NCBI GenBank assembly: GCA_937901335.1
Contig: CALCHC010000147.1
Location: 1 to 12,401, forward strand
Length of the DNA: 12,401 bases
Direction of reading: 5' to 3'
Source of the DNA: an uncultured Phascolarctobacterium sp.
GTDB taxonomy: Bacteria; Bacillota; Negativicutes; Acidaminococcales; Acidaminococcaceae
The position numbers and the translations under genes were made by a program. The notes below the pieces were generated by a model that was not told where the DNA came from, searched no databases, and saw nothing but the letters and a program-made list of their open reading frames with translations. Positions 1 through 5,734 of the stretch are shown piece by piece. How positions within the stretch are numbered: the stretch's first letter is position 1; each line of letters starts with the position of its first letter.

Positions 1-84
1 CGTAGCCCCCGGTTTTCCATACCGAATATTTTCCATAATAGAACCAGCAAACAGATATACATCCTGTTGTACAATCCCAATCTG
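1..84 (-). pseudogene. ABC exporter ATPase fragment (Q-loop region)
   Basis: Read on the minus strand, these 28 codons give an open frame starting QIGIVQQDVYLFAG, followed by ENIRYGKPGAT. This is the classic stretch around the Q-loop of the nucleotide-binding domain of ABC exporters (MsbA/LmrA type: fused membrane and ATPase domains); the Gln of VQQD is the Q-loop residue. The Walker A motif should lie 30-40 residues before it but is not there: beyond base ~84 the minus-strand frame (TSNQ and earlier) no longer resembles the family, and the plus strand becomes an ABC-2 permease. So the gene is cut internally at its 5' side by the junction, and its 3' side leaves the window. Identity rests on motif recognition in a very short piece. 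It could be a real remnant of a rearrangement or the product of a chimeric contig end. Confidence 0.72.
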
Positions 85-681
85 ATTACTCGTTGGATGT
101 TCTTGCCGGCTTTAATGCCCATGATGGCGCTGTCTCAGGTTTTGATGTTGGCAGGACTTTCCGTAGCTAGGGAAAGGGAGCAGGGAACCTTTGACCAGCT
201 TTTGGTAACGCCTATCTCACCAACAATTATTTTGATTGGCAAAGCTATTCCGCCAATCTTGATTGGTTTGGGGCAGGCAACCTTTGCCTTGCTGATAATT
301 TGTTTTTGGTTTAATATAAAAGTTGTGGGTTCATTGTTTACGCTTTACTTATTGCTCTTTGTGTTCTTGCTTAGCTGTGTAGGGATTGGCTTATCTATTT
401 CTGCCGTGTCAGCTAATATGCAACAGGTAATGGTGTACTGCTTTATGACTATGATGCCCATGTCGTTGCTTTCGGGGGCAACAACTCCCGTACGCAATAT
501 GCCGGAGCTGCTCCAATATTTTACCTTGGTTAACCCACTGCGCTTTGCTACGGAAGCGGTAAGACGCATTGTTTTAGAAGGCAGCAGCATAGGAACTATA
601 GCTTATGCTTTTGTACCGATGCTGATAATTGCAGCGATAACCTTACCAACGGCAGGTTGGTTTTTTCGTAATAAATTGTGA
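70..681 (+). CDS. ABC-2 type transporter permease, N-terminally truncated
   Basis: Membrane subunit of an ABC-2 exporter, of the YbhS/YbhR/YhhJ drug-efflux type. Recognisable sequence starts at YNPNLITRW, which in the family follows the large extracytoplasmic loop, and continues through the hallmark AREREQGTFDQLLVTP cytoplasmic segment. About five hydrophobic helices follow, with a final conserved NPLRFATEAVRRI stretch before the last helix and the basic tail FFRNKL. Full-length members are about 370 residues, so roughly the first 170 (first helix and outer loop) are missing. The frame stays open to base 1, but those first 23 codons look unlike any permease and are better explained as an ABC ATPase gene on the other strand. 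The start is therefore lost at the junction and no genuine start codon can be assigned. A TetR regulator follows after 15 bases, as expected of a self-regulated efflux operon. Confidence 0.85.
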   Translation, partial: YNPNLITRWMFLPALMPMMALSQVLMLAGLSVAREREQGTFDQLLVTPISPTIILIGKAIPPILIGLGQATFALLIICFWFNIKVVGSLFTLYLLLFVFLLSCVGIGLSISAVSANMQQVMVYCFMTMMPMSLLSGATTPVRNMPELLQYFTLVNPLRFATEAVRRIVLEGSSIGTIAYAFVPMLIIAAITLPTAGWFFRNKL

Positions 682-696
682 TGAAAGAGGATGCTT

Positions 697-1344
697 ATGC
701 AAAATATAAAAGTGCGTGCCACGATTCCTAAACGTGAGGATGGAAAGGAAACACGGGCGCTAATCATAGAATGTGCTGGCAATTTGATTGGTAATCTTGG
801 CTACGAGAAAGTTACCAGTAAAGCCATCTGCCAAATGGCAAAGGTGAACATGGCGGCGGTAAACTATCATTTTGGTAGTCGTGATGGTTTGTATTTGGCA
901 GTGTTGGAGGAAGTACATAATTATTTTATAAGTTTAGATGCCCTGCAACGCTTGTATGCCAGCGATTGCACATCTAAGGAAAAGATAGAGCGGTTCTTTG
1001 ATTTTTTCTTGGAAAGTGTGCTGGATGAAAAAAGTTGGCACGTGAAGGTGTGGGCTCGTGAAGTTTTGGCACCTTCATCCTTTGTGAAACAAGTTCTTTC
1101 GGAACAAGCCTTGCCCAAGATTAGCGTTGTTATGAAAATTTTTAGTGAGTACACCGGCTTGGCAGAAGATGACCCCAAGCTGTACATTTGTTATTTTTCA
1201 GCTATGTCGCCTTTAATGATGGGGGTCTTCATCCGTAGAAATAATATGGAAGAAATTGCACCTCACATTGGCAACGCTGCTCGCCAAACAAAACTTATTA
1301 AAGAATTTATCTTTGCCGGTTTAGACAATTTCAAAGTAAAATAA
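697..1344 (+). CDS. TetR/AcrR regulator, CecR (YbiH)-like
   Basis: A 215-residue DNA-binding repressor with a TetR_N helix-turn-helix at about residues 18-65: GYEKVTSKAICQMA, then NMAAVNYHFGSRDGLYLAVL, where YHFGSRDGLY is the recognition-helix signature. The rest is the helical ligand-binding and dimerisation part; its sequence suggests the CerR/CecR C-terminal domain (formerly DUF1956). In Escherichia coli, CecR (YbiH) sits beside and controls the ybhGFSR efflux operon, which matches the ABC-2 permease immediately upstream here. The start at 697 is preferred: AAAGAGG ends at 690, directly against an in-frame ATG at 691, which leaves no spacer for that codon but 6 bases for 697. The likely role is sensing a toxic compound and derepressing the exporter; the ligand cannot be told from sequence. 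Confidence 0.88.
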   Translation: MQNIKVRATIPKREDGKETRALIIECAGNLIGNLGYEKVTSKAICQMAKVNMAAVNYHFGSRDGLYLAVLEEVHNYFISLDALQRLYASDCTSKEKIERFFDFFLESVLDEKSWHVKVWAREVLAPSSFVKQVLSEQALPKISVVMKIFSEYTGLAEDDPKLYICYFSAMSPLMMGVFIRRNNMEEIAPHIGNAARQTKLIKEFIFAGLDNFKVK

Positions 1345-1348
1345 AAAT

Positions 1349-1380
1349 GAGGCTATCTCTTTTGAGATAGCCTCTAAATT
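1349..1380. terminator. Bidirectional intrinsic terminator
   Basis: A perfect 11-bp stem, GAGGCTATCTC / GAGATAGCCTC, with a TTTT loop (1349-1374). It is followed by TAAATTTTT on the plus strand and preceded by AAAATAAAAAT, which reads as a T-rich tract on the minus strand. It lies between the convergent TetR and CorA genes and can stop transcription from both sides. Confidence 0.92.
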
Positions 1381-1399
1381 TTTAAAATGCTTTTTAATT

Positions 1400-2350
1400 T
1401 TAGAACATTCTACGCTTCCACAGTAAGTAAGCTGCCGCACCGGAAACACCAAGGGCAACGGTAAGCACGATGGCGAAGCCCCAAGGATTGTTGGCGAAAG
1501 GAACAGGTACGTTCATACCCCACATACTGGAAACCAAGGTGGGAATCGCCAAGACGATGGTCATAGTAGCCAAGAATTTCATGACTAAGTTCAAGTTGTT
1601 GCTGATGATGCTAGCAAATACTTCCATCATGCTGTTAAGAATGTGGCTGTACATTTCAACCATTTCAACCGCTTGCTTGTACTCAATGATTACGTCTTCC
1701 AGCAAATCTTCGTCTTCTTCATAAAGTTTGATAAGATGGCGAGATTGGGTGGCGCTACGCAGACGGAGCAATTTTTCCATTACGATGTAATTGCTGCGCA
1801 AGGAAGTGGAGAAGTAGGTCAAAGATTTTTGCAAATCCAAAAGGTTGAACAGTTCGGAGTTTTGCATGGATTGGCGCAAATGTTTTTCCAATTCGTCAGT
1901 TCTGCGAATAATGATACGGATGTATTTCAGATACAATGTTGCAGATTTGAAAAGGATTTGGAATAAGAAACGAGTCTTTTTGAAAGTGGAGAAGATCTTT
2001 GTGTTATGGTCACCGAACTCTGCGGTTACAGCGTTAGGTTCCAAGCACACAGTAGTTATGTAGTTTTCAGTGATGATGATGCCCAAGGGGAGGGTGTCAT
2101 AATCTTTGTTACTACGCAGGAACGGAATGTCAACCAAGACGAGGATTTGGTCGTCTTCAATTTCGATACGAGATTTTTCTTCTTCGTCGAGGGGGGCGGT
2201 GAGGAAATCCATTTGGATTTTAGTTGCCGCCGCAATTTCCTGCAATTCTTCTTCGGAGGGCGCCACAACATCTATCCAGCAACCCTTTTCAAGTCTATCA
2301 ATTTCTAATTCATCAAGACCAGTATCGGTACTTTTCATAATTTTGTACAT
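1400..2350 (-). CDS. corA: CorA family divalent cation (magnesium) transporter
   Basis: Inner-membrane pentameric channel for Mg2+ (or Co2+/Ni2+) uptake, 316 residues, the usual CorA length. Residues 1-250 form the acidic cytoplasmic alpha/beta domain and the long stalk helix. Helix 1 spans about 256-277 and ends in the signature Gly-Met-Asn at 278-280 (MWGMNVP), the selectivity loop; helix 2 is about 290-311, followed by the basic tail WKRRMF. The start has a strong AGGAGG (CCTCC on the plus strand at 2359-2363). The short N-terminal domain and the absence of E. coli-style extensions suggest the Gram-positive CorA subgroup, in which the exact ion is often unproven. It lies 37 bases downstream of the TSCPD gene and is probably cotranscribed from that gene's promoter; the terminator at 1349-1380 ends the unit. 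Confidence 0.93.
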   Translation of the reverse strand: MYKIMKSTDTGLDELEIDRLEKGCWIDVVAPSEEELQEIAAATKIQMDFLTAPLDEEEKSRIEIEDDQILVLVDIPFLRSNKDYDTLPLGIIITENYITTVCLEPNAVTAEFGDHNTKIFSTFKKTRFLFQILFKSATLYLKYIRIIIRRTDELEKHLRQSMQNSELFNLLDLQKSLTYFSTSLRSNYIVMEKLLRLRSATQSRHLIKLYEEDEDLLEDVIIEYKQAVEMVEMYSHILNSMMEVFASIISNNLNLVMKFLATMTIVLAIPTLVSSMWGMNVPVPFANNPWGFAIVLTVALGVSGAAAYLLWKRRMF

Positions 2351-2387
2351 TGTGGTTTCCTCCTTTCAAAAATAGTGTTATCAGAAA

Positions 2388-2627
2388 TTAGATGTTTGCT
2401 AAGATAGCTTTTGCAAATTGGTCGCCACAGCTAGTGGAACGCATTCCGCAACGGATACCTTGCAGTTTGGAAGCTGCTTCTTTAGCGTCCATGCCTTCTA
2501 CCAATTTACTAATAGCTTGTAAGTTACCGGGGCAACCGCCAACGAAATTAACGTTGTGCAATTTGCCGTCGATGATTTCAAAGTTTATAATTTTGGAACA
2601 AGTTCCAGAAGTGGTGTAAGAAATCAT
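2388..2627 (-). CDS. TSCPD domain protein (TIGR03905-type)
   Basis: A 79-residue protein that is essentially one TSCPD domain. Conserved features visible are the N-terminal TSGTCSKIINFEI, GGCPGNLQAI at about 31-40, a GMDAKEAASKLQGIRCG segment, and STSCGDQFAKAI near the end. Its four cysteines (10, 32, 60 and 67) suggest a metal- or thiol-based role. The same domain forms the C-terminus of B12-dependent (NrdJ) ribonucleotide reductases; the free-standing form is common in Clostridia and Negativicutes and has no established function that I know of. The start is supported by AGGAGA 7 bases upstream. It is the first gene of a unit with CorA and has a near-consensus promoter at 2715-2744. Confidence 0.88.
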   Translation of the reverse strand: MISYTTSGTCSKIINFEIIDGKLHNVNFVGGCPGNLQAISKLVEGMDAKEAASKLQGIRCGMRSTSCGDQFAKAILANI

Positions 2628-2714
2628 TAGTTTTCTCCTATTTAACTAAGTTGTTTTTCACGTTGAATAAAATAAAATTCGACATAAATAGCCAAAATCC
2701 TCTTATATGTACCG

Positions 2715-2744
2715 ATTTTAACAAAAAAATCCGCTTAATGTCAA
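2715..2744 (-). promoter_or_regulatory. Sigma-A promoter for TSCPD-corA
   Basis: On the minus strand a perfect -35 TTGACA (plus 2739-2744) is followed after 18 bases by TAAAAT (plus 2715-2720). The spacer contains a run of seven T. Transcription would start near 2708, leaving a leader of about 80 bases before the TSCPD start. Confidence 0.75.
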
Positions 2745-2790
2745 TCATTTGGCTTTTTACTGGTGGTAGCTTTTATTTATGAGTGAAAAT

Positions 2791-2799
2791 TGCTATAAT
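2791..2799 (+). promoter_or_regulatory. Extended -10 promoter for the hutP-sda operon
   Basis: TGCTATAAT is a perfect -10 hexamer (2794-2799) with the TGn extension. The expected -35 position (2771-2776, TTTTAT) is poor, which suggests reliance on the extended -10 or on an activator. Transcription would begin near 2806, giving a leader of only about 43 bases. That leader holds a small inverted repeat, GTTAC-TATTG-GTAAC (2812-2826), just ahead of the ribosome binding site AGAGGA (2833-2838). Confidence 0.55.
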
Positions 2800-2848
2800 A
2801 AGCAGTAGTTTGTTACTATTGGTAACTGTAAAAGAGGACTGATAATAA

Positions 2849-3301
2849 GTGGAAGAAAGAAAACGTCTTGAAAGTATTGAGGTTGGTCGTGCTGCTCTGC
2901 GCATGGCTTTAACTGCAACTAGATCTGAAGAAACAAATATGAAAGGACTTCTCAAATTGCAGGGAATTCATTCTGCTGCTGTTGATTTTGGCGGAGATTT
3001 TTTGAAGTCTATTTCTGAAATTATGAAACGTGCCGTTGTTGCGGCGCAACGTCAAGGTTTGGTAGAAGATAATCATATTGGAGCAGGTGCTGTAGCTGGT
3101 GCTGCGCATGCTGCTTTAGAGCAAGTTAAAAATAAAGCTGTAGGTTTTAGTGTTGGTGGTAAGATTGGTATCGCACGTAAAGGTGAGCATCTTTGTGTAG
3201 CTATCTTTATGGGTGTGGGCGTACTTAATTTAAATGAAATGTGCGTAGGTCTTGCGCACCGCTCTTTGCCTGAATATAGTAAACCCGTTACTAAGGAGTA
3301 A
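2849..3301 (+). CDS. HutP family protein, probable regulator of serine dehydratase
   Basis: A 150-residue protein of the HutP family, starting at GTG with AGAGGA 10 bases upstream. Bacillus subtilis HutP is a hexameric RNA-binding antiterminator that binds UAG-rich leader RNA of the histidine-utilisation operon when loaded with L-histidine and Mg2+. Family features here are an N-terminal helix (VGRAALRMALTATR), AAVDFGGDFLKSISEIM, a middle helix with GAVAGAAHAAL (79-90), the strand region GGKIGIARKGEHLCVAIFMGVG (about 103-124) and the C-terminal NEMCVGLAHR. By eye against B. subtilis HutP, its metal-binding His73, His77 and His138 correspond to Gly80, Gly84 and Asn129, so ligand use has probably changed. 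No hut genes are present: the next gene begins 6 bases later and encodes L-serine dehydratase, so control of serine catabolism is the likely job. It could act on RNA elsewhere. Confidence 0.85.
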   Translation: MEERKRLESIEVGRAALRMALTATRSEETNMKGLLKLQGIHSAAVDFGGDFLKSISEIMKRAVVAAQRQGLVEDNHIGAGAVAGAAHAALEQVKNKAVGFSVGGKIGIARKGEHLCVAIFMGVGVLNLNEMCVGLAHRSLPEYSKPVTKE

Positions 3302-3307
3302 GGAAGA

Positions 3308-3973
3308 ATGAATATTATAGATATTATTGGACCTGTAATGATTGGGCCTTCCAGTTCTCATACTGCAGGTGCTGTGCGTTTAGGTTTGTTGGCTGCCGAA
3401 ATTTTAGGTTCAACTCCTGTAAAAGCAGAAATTTTCCTGCACGGTTCTTTTGCGGAAACTCACAAGGGACACGGAACTGATATGGCACTTTTGGCAGGCT
3501 TAATGGGCTGGCTGCCTGACGATGCTCGTATTCCGGAAGCTGATAAATTCGCACAAGAAGCAGGCTTGGAATATAGCTTTGCGAAAACTGATTTGGGTAG
3601 TTTAACTCATCCCAATACTGCTATGTTTGTGCTTACTGCCGGTGACGGTAGCAAGTGTGAAATTATTGGCGCTTCTGTTGGGGGCGGGCAGGTACAAGTA
3701 AATAGCATTGACGGTTTCCCTGTGGAACTTACCGGTAAGCTGCCTGCTATTTTAACTGTGCACGAAGATAGACGCGGGATTATTGCCTTGGTTACCAGTA
3801 CTCTTGCCAGCGCGGGAGTGAACGTAGCAACTATGCGCGTGTTCCGTAGCAATAAAGGCGGTCTGGCTTCTATGGTTATTGAATGTGATGAAGATGTACC
3901 GCAAGGAATTATCAATTTAATTGCTGCCTTGCAGCAAATTCATTCTGTGCGTTTTATCGCCAGTGTTGCGTGA
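3308..3973 (+). CDS. sdaAB: L-serine dehydratase, beta subunit
   Basis: One half of the oxygen-sensitive iron-sulfur L-serine dehydratase (L-serine to pyruvate and ammonia), 221 residues. The N-terminal SDH-beta domain carries the conserved IGPSSSHTAGAVRLG (12-26) and HGTDMALLAGLMGW. The C-terminal ACT domain (about 147-220, from AILTVHEDRRGIIALV) is the typical regulatory, amino-acid-sensing module of the two-chain enzyme. The ribosome binding site AAGGAG (3294-3299) lies in the last codons of the HutP gene, 8 bases before this ATG, which suggests translational coupling. The alpha subunit follows after 9 bases. Length and domain order match Gram-positive SdaAB. Confidence 0.96.
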   Translation: MNIIDIIGPVMIGPSSSHTAGAVRLGLLAAEILGSTPVKAEIFLHGSFAETHKGHGTDMALLAGLMGWLPDDARIPEADKFAQEAGLEYSFAKTDLGSLTHPNTAMFVLTAGDGSKCEIIGASVGGGQVQVNSIDGFPVELTGKLPAILTVHEDRRGIIALVTSTLASAGVNVATMRVFRSNKGGLASMVIECDEDVPQGIINLIAALQQIHSVRFIASVA

Positions 3974-3982
3974 GGTTAGGCT

Positions 3983-4867
3983 ATGAAAAAGGATAAACTT
4001 TCTTTAAATGGATGGATTGCTGAAGCGGAAGCTAAGGGACAATCTATGCAAGAATTTTTGATTGATTACAATGCTAAGGAACTGGAATGTTCCAAGGAAG
4101 AACTGCTTGCCAAAATGGAAAGGATGCTTGTGGTAATCAAGGAATCTATTGATTTTGGTTTGACTGGCGTGCGTTCCCACAGTGGTTTAACTGGCGGCGA
4201 TGCGAAACGTTTGCAAGAAGCCTCCGAAGAAAAGCAGTTCAGCAATATTTTAGGTGATAAGGCAAAGGATGCTATTGTTTATGCTATGGCAGTTGCAGAA
4301 GCCAATGCTGCTATGGGTAGAATCGTAGCAGCTCCTACTGCAGGCGCTAGTGGCGTGCTTCCCGGTGTATTCTTTGCTTTGAAAAAACATTACGGTTTAA
4401 GCGACCAAGTTTTAGCAGAAGGTCTTGTTGTTGCCGGTGGTATTGGCCTTGTAATTGCAGACCGTGCTTCTTTGGCAGGTGCAACAGGAGGTTGCCAAGC
4501 GGAATGTGGTAGTGCAGCAGCTATGGCTGCAGGTGCTGCAGTTGCCATGTTAGGCGGTACTCCTACCCAAGTTGGACACGCAGTAGCAATCGTGTTCAAA
4601 AATATTTTGGGTTTGGTTTGCGACCCTGTAGCAGGTTTGGTGGAAGTGCCTTGCATTAAACGCAATGGTTCTTGCGCACTGCAAGCTTTGGCGGCGGCAG
4701 AACTTGCTCTTGCCGGAATTGGCAGCTTCATTCCTGCGGATGAAACAATCGACGCTATGAAGAGCGTTGGCGATAGCCTTCCCTGTGCCTTGAAGGAAAC
4801 TGCGGGCGGGGGCATGGCAACAACTCCCACAGCATTAGCTTGGGCTAAAAAATATTTTGTAAAATAA
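3983..4867 (+). CDS. sdaAA: L-serine dehydratase, iron-sulfur alpha subunit
   Basis: Catalytic iron-sulfur half of L-serine dehydratase, 294 residues, the normal size of the separate alpha chain. The cluster ligands fit the established spacing Cys-x41-Cys-x10-Cys exactly: Cys171 (in GGCQAECGSA), Cys213 and Cys224 (CDPVAGLVEVPC). Other family motifs are HSGLTGGDAKRLQ, APTAGASGVLPG and the glycine-rich C-terminal ETAGGGMATTPT. Cytoplasmic; with SdaAB it dehydrates serine at a [4Fe-4S] cluster, feeding pyruvate in an anaerobe. It starts at ATG 3983 behind a modest GAGGTTAGG site that overlaps the sdaAB stop, so the subunits are probably made in ratio. RidA follows after 21 bases. Confidence 0.97.
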   Translation: MKKDKLSLNGWIAEAEAKGQSMQEFLIDYNAKELECSKEELLAKMERMLVVIKESIDFGLTGVRSHSGLTGGDAKRLQEASEEKQFSNILGDKAKDAIVYAMAVAEANAAMGRIVAAPTAGASGVLPGVFFALKKHYGLSDQVLAEGLVVAGGIGLVIADRASLAGATGGCQAECGSAAAMAAGAAVAMLGGTPTQVGHAVAIVFKNILGLVCDPVAGLVEVPCIKRNGSCALQALAAAELALAGIGSFIPADETIDAMKSVGDSLPCALKETAGGGMATTPTALAWAKKYFVK

Positions 4868-4888
4868 TTTAATGATAGGAGAATCATC

Positions 4889-5263
4889 ATGCAAGTAATT
4901 TCTACTGATAAAGCACCTCAAGCTTTGGGCCCTTATTCCCAAGCAATCGTAGCAGGTAATACCGTATATTGCTCCGGTCAAATTGCTATTAATCCGGCAA
5001 CTGGCGAATTGGTTTTGGAAAACATTGAAGCAGAAGCAGAACAAGTAATGAAAAATATCGGCGCTGTTTTGGAAGCTGCAGGTTGCACTTATGCTAACAT
5101 TGTAAAAACCACTATCTTCGCAAGCGATATTAATGACTTTGCTGCAATCAACGGCGTATATGGCAAATATTTCCAAGTAAATCCGCCTGCTCGCTCTTTC
5201 GTACAAGTAGCTGCTCTGCCTAAAGGCGTGCACGTAGAGATTGAAGTTGTAGCTGTAAAATAA
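4889..5263 (+). CDS. ridA: RidA family enamine/imine deaminase
   Basis: A 124-residue member of the RidA (YjgF/YER057c/UK114) family, which forms trimers and hydrolyses reactive enamine/imine intermediates such as 2-aminoacrylate to the keto acid and ammonia. Visible are the N-terminal APQALGPYSQAI, VYCSGQIAINPATG, and the signature PPARSFVQVAALPKG. Arg102 and Glu117 match by spacing the Arg105/Glu120 pair of E. coli RidA. AGGAGA lies 6 bases before the ATG. It is the last gene of the serine dehydratase operon: serine dehydration passes through an aminoacrylate-type intermediate, so a clean-up role is plausible. No clear hairpin terminator follows, only an A/T-rich stretch. Confidence 0.95.
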   Translation: MQVISTDKAPQALGPYSQAIVAGNTVYCSGQIAINPATGELVLENIEAEAEQVMKNIGAVLEAAGCTYANIVKTTIFASDINDFAAINGVYGKYFQVNPPARSFVQVAALPKGVHVEIEVVAVK

Positions 5264-5288
5264 TTTTTAAAAATTTTTTCAAAAAGTG

Positions 5289-5317
5289 TTGACAATCTTT
5301 TATAGTTGTTCTATAAT
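5289..5317 (+). promoter_or_regulatory. Perfect consensus sigma-A promoter of the tRNA cluster
   Basis: TTGACA (5289-5294), exactly 17 bases, then TATAAT (5312-5317). Both hexamers and the spacer match consensus, as expected for a stable RNA operon. Transcription should start near 5324, about 30 bases before tRNA-His. Confidence 0.92.
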
Positions 5318-5354
5318 AACATCTGTCGCCAAGCTATTGAGTTTGGAATGATTT

Positions 5355-5431
5355 GGTGGCTATGGTGAAGCGGTTAACACGGTGGATTGTGGCTCCATTA
5401 CGCGAGGGTTCGAATCCCTCTAGTCACCCCA
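5355..5431 (+). tRNA. tRNA-His (anticodon GTG)
   Basis: Complete cloverleaf with the His-specific extra G-1 (5355) opposite C73 (5428). The acceptor stem is GTGGCTA (5356-5362) with TAGTCAC (5421-5427), containing one G-U pair. The anticodon GTG is at 5389-5391 in a 7-base loop, the T-loop is GGTTCGAATCC, and CCA is encoded (5429-5431). Confidence 0.97.
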
Positions 5432-5455
5432 CAAATGTTAGCTCGCGATTATGAT

Positions 5456-5531
5456 TGGGGCGTAGCCAAGTCGGTAAGGCACGGGACTTTGACTCCCGCA
5501 TGCGTTGGTTCGAGTCCAGCCGCCCCAGCCA
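5456..5531 (+). tRNA. tRNA-Gln (anticodon TTG)
   Basis: The acceptor stem is TGGGGCG (5456-5462) with CGCCCCA (5521-5527), followed by G73 and encoded CCA (5529-5531). The anticodon stem CGGGA/TCCCG carries TTG at 5489-5491, and the T-arm is TTGGTTCGAGTCCAG. The U1-A72 terminal pair is typical of bacterial tRNA-Gln. It lies 24 bases after tRNA-His. Confidence 0.97.
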
Positions 5532-5534
5532 AGT

Positions 5535-5610
5535 GATCCACTAGCTCAGTCGGTAGAGCACCTGACTTTTAATCAGGGTGTCCCGCGTTCGAGTCGCGGG
5601 TGGATCACCA
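5535..5610 (+). tRNA. tRNA-Lys (anticodon TTT)
   Basis: The acceptor stem GATCCAC (5535-5541) pairs perfectly with GTGGATC (5600-5606), followed by A73 and encoded CCA (5608-5610). The anticodon stem CCTGA/TCAGG carries TTT at 5568-5570, with D-loop AGCTCAGTCGGTAGAGC and T-arm CCGCGTTCGAGTCGCGG. Only 3 bases separate it from tRNA-Gln, so the three tRNAs are one transcript. Confidence 0.97.
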
Positions 5611-5634
5611 TTTTTTATTTTCTAGGGAAAATTC

Positions 5635-5672
5635 AGCCTACTTGCGAAAGTGAGTGGGCTTTTATATTTTTC
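5635..5672 (+). terminator. Intrinsic terminator after the tRNA cluster
   Basis: An 11-bp stem, AGCCTACTTGC with GTGAGTGGGCT (every position pairs, three as G-U), closed by a GAAA tetraloop (5635-5660) and followed by TTTATATTTTTC. It ends the tRNA transcript ahead of the tautomerase gene. Confidence 0.88.
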
Positions 5673-5691
5673 TGCACAGTGTTTCTAAATA

Positions 5692-5700
5692 TGATAGAAT
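5692..5700 (+). promoter_or_regulatory. Probable extended -10 promoter for the tautomerase gene
   Basis: TGATAGAAT combines a TGn extension with TAGAAT (5695-5700), 35 bases before the start codon and just after the tRNA terminator. No good -35 is visible at the right distance, so the call is tentative. Confidence 0.45.
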
Positions 5701-5734
5701 GATTTTACTAAGAACTTTTGAAAGGAGACTTGCT

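Noticed and set aside
1..69. The open plus-strand frame continuing the permease upstream to base 1.
   Set aside because: The translation (RSPRFSIPNIFHNRTSKQ) resembles no ABC-2 permease, while the minus strand gives an unmistakable ABC ATPase Q-loop segment.
2800..2808. Three consecutive NAG triplets (AAG CAG TAG), possibly a HutP RNA-binding site.
   Set aside because: Known HutP sites have UAG-type triplets separated by 4 bases and repeated; these are adjacent, few, and lie mostly before the predicted transcription start.
4390..4890. Long minus-strand open frame (166 codons) opposite sdaAA.
   Set aside because: It is antisense to a well-supported gene, is of low complexity with no family motif, and has no ribosome binding site that stands out; a shadow of codon bias.
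5264..5285. A/T-rich palindrome after ridA (TTTTTAAAAATTTTTT) as a terminator.
   Set aside because: It has no G/C in the stem, so it would be too unstable to act as an intrinsic terminator; read-through into the tRNA cluster remains possible.
5356..5610. tRNA cluster as an integration site for a mobile element.
   Set aside because: No integrase, no direct repeat of a tRNA 3' end, and ordinary genes on both sides.
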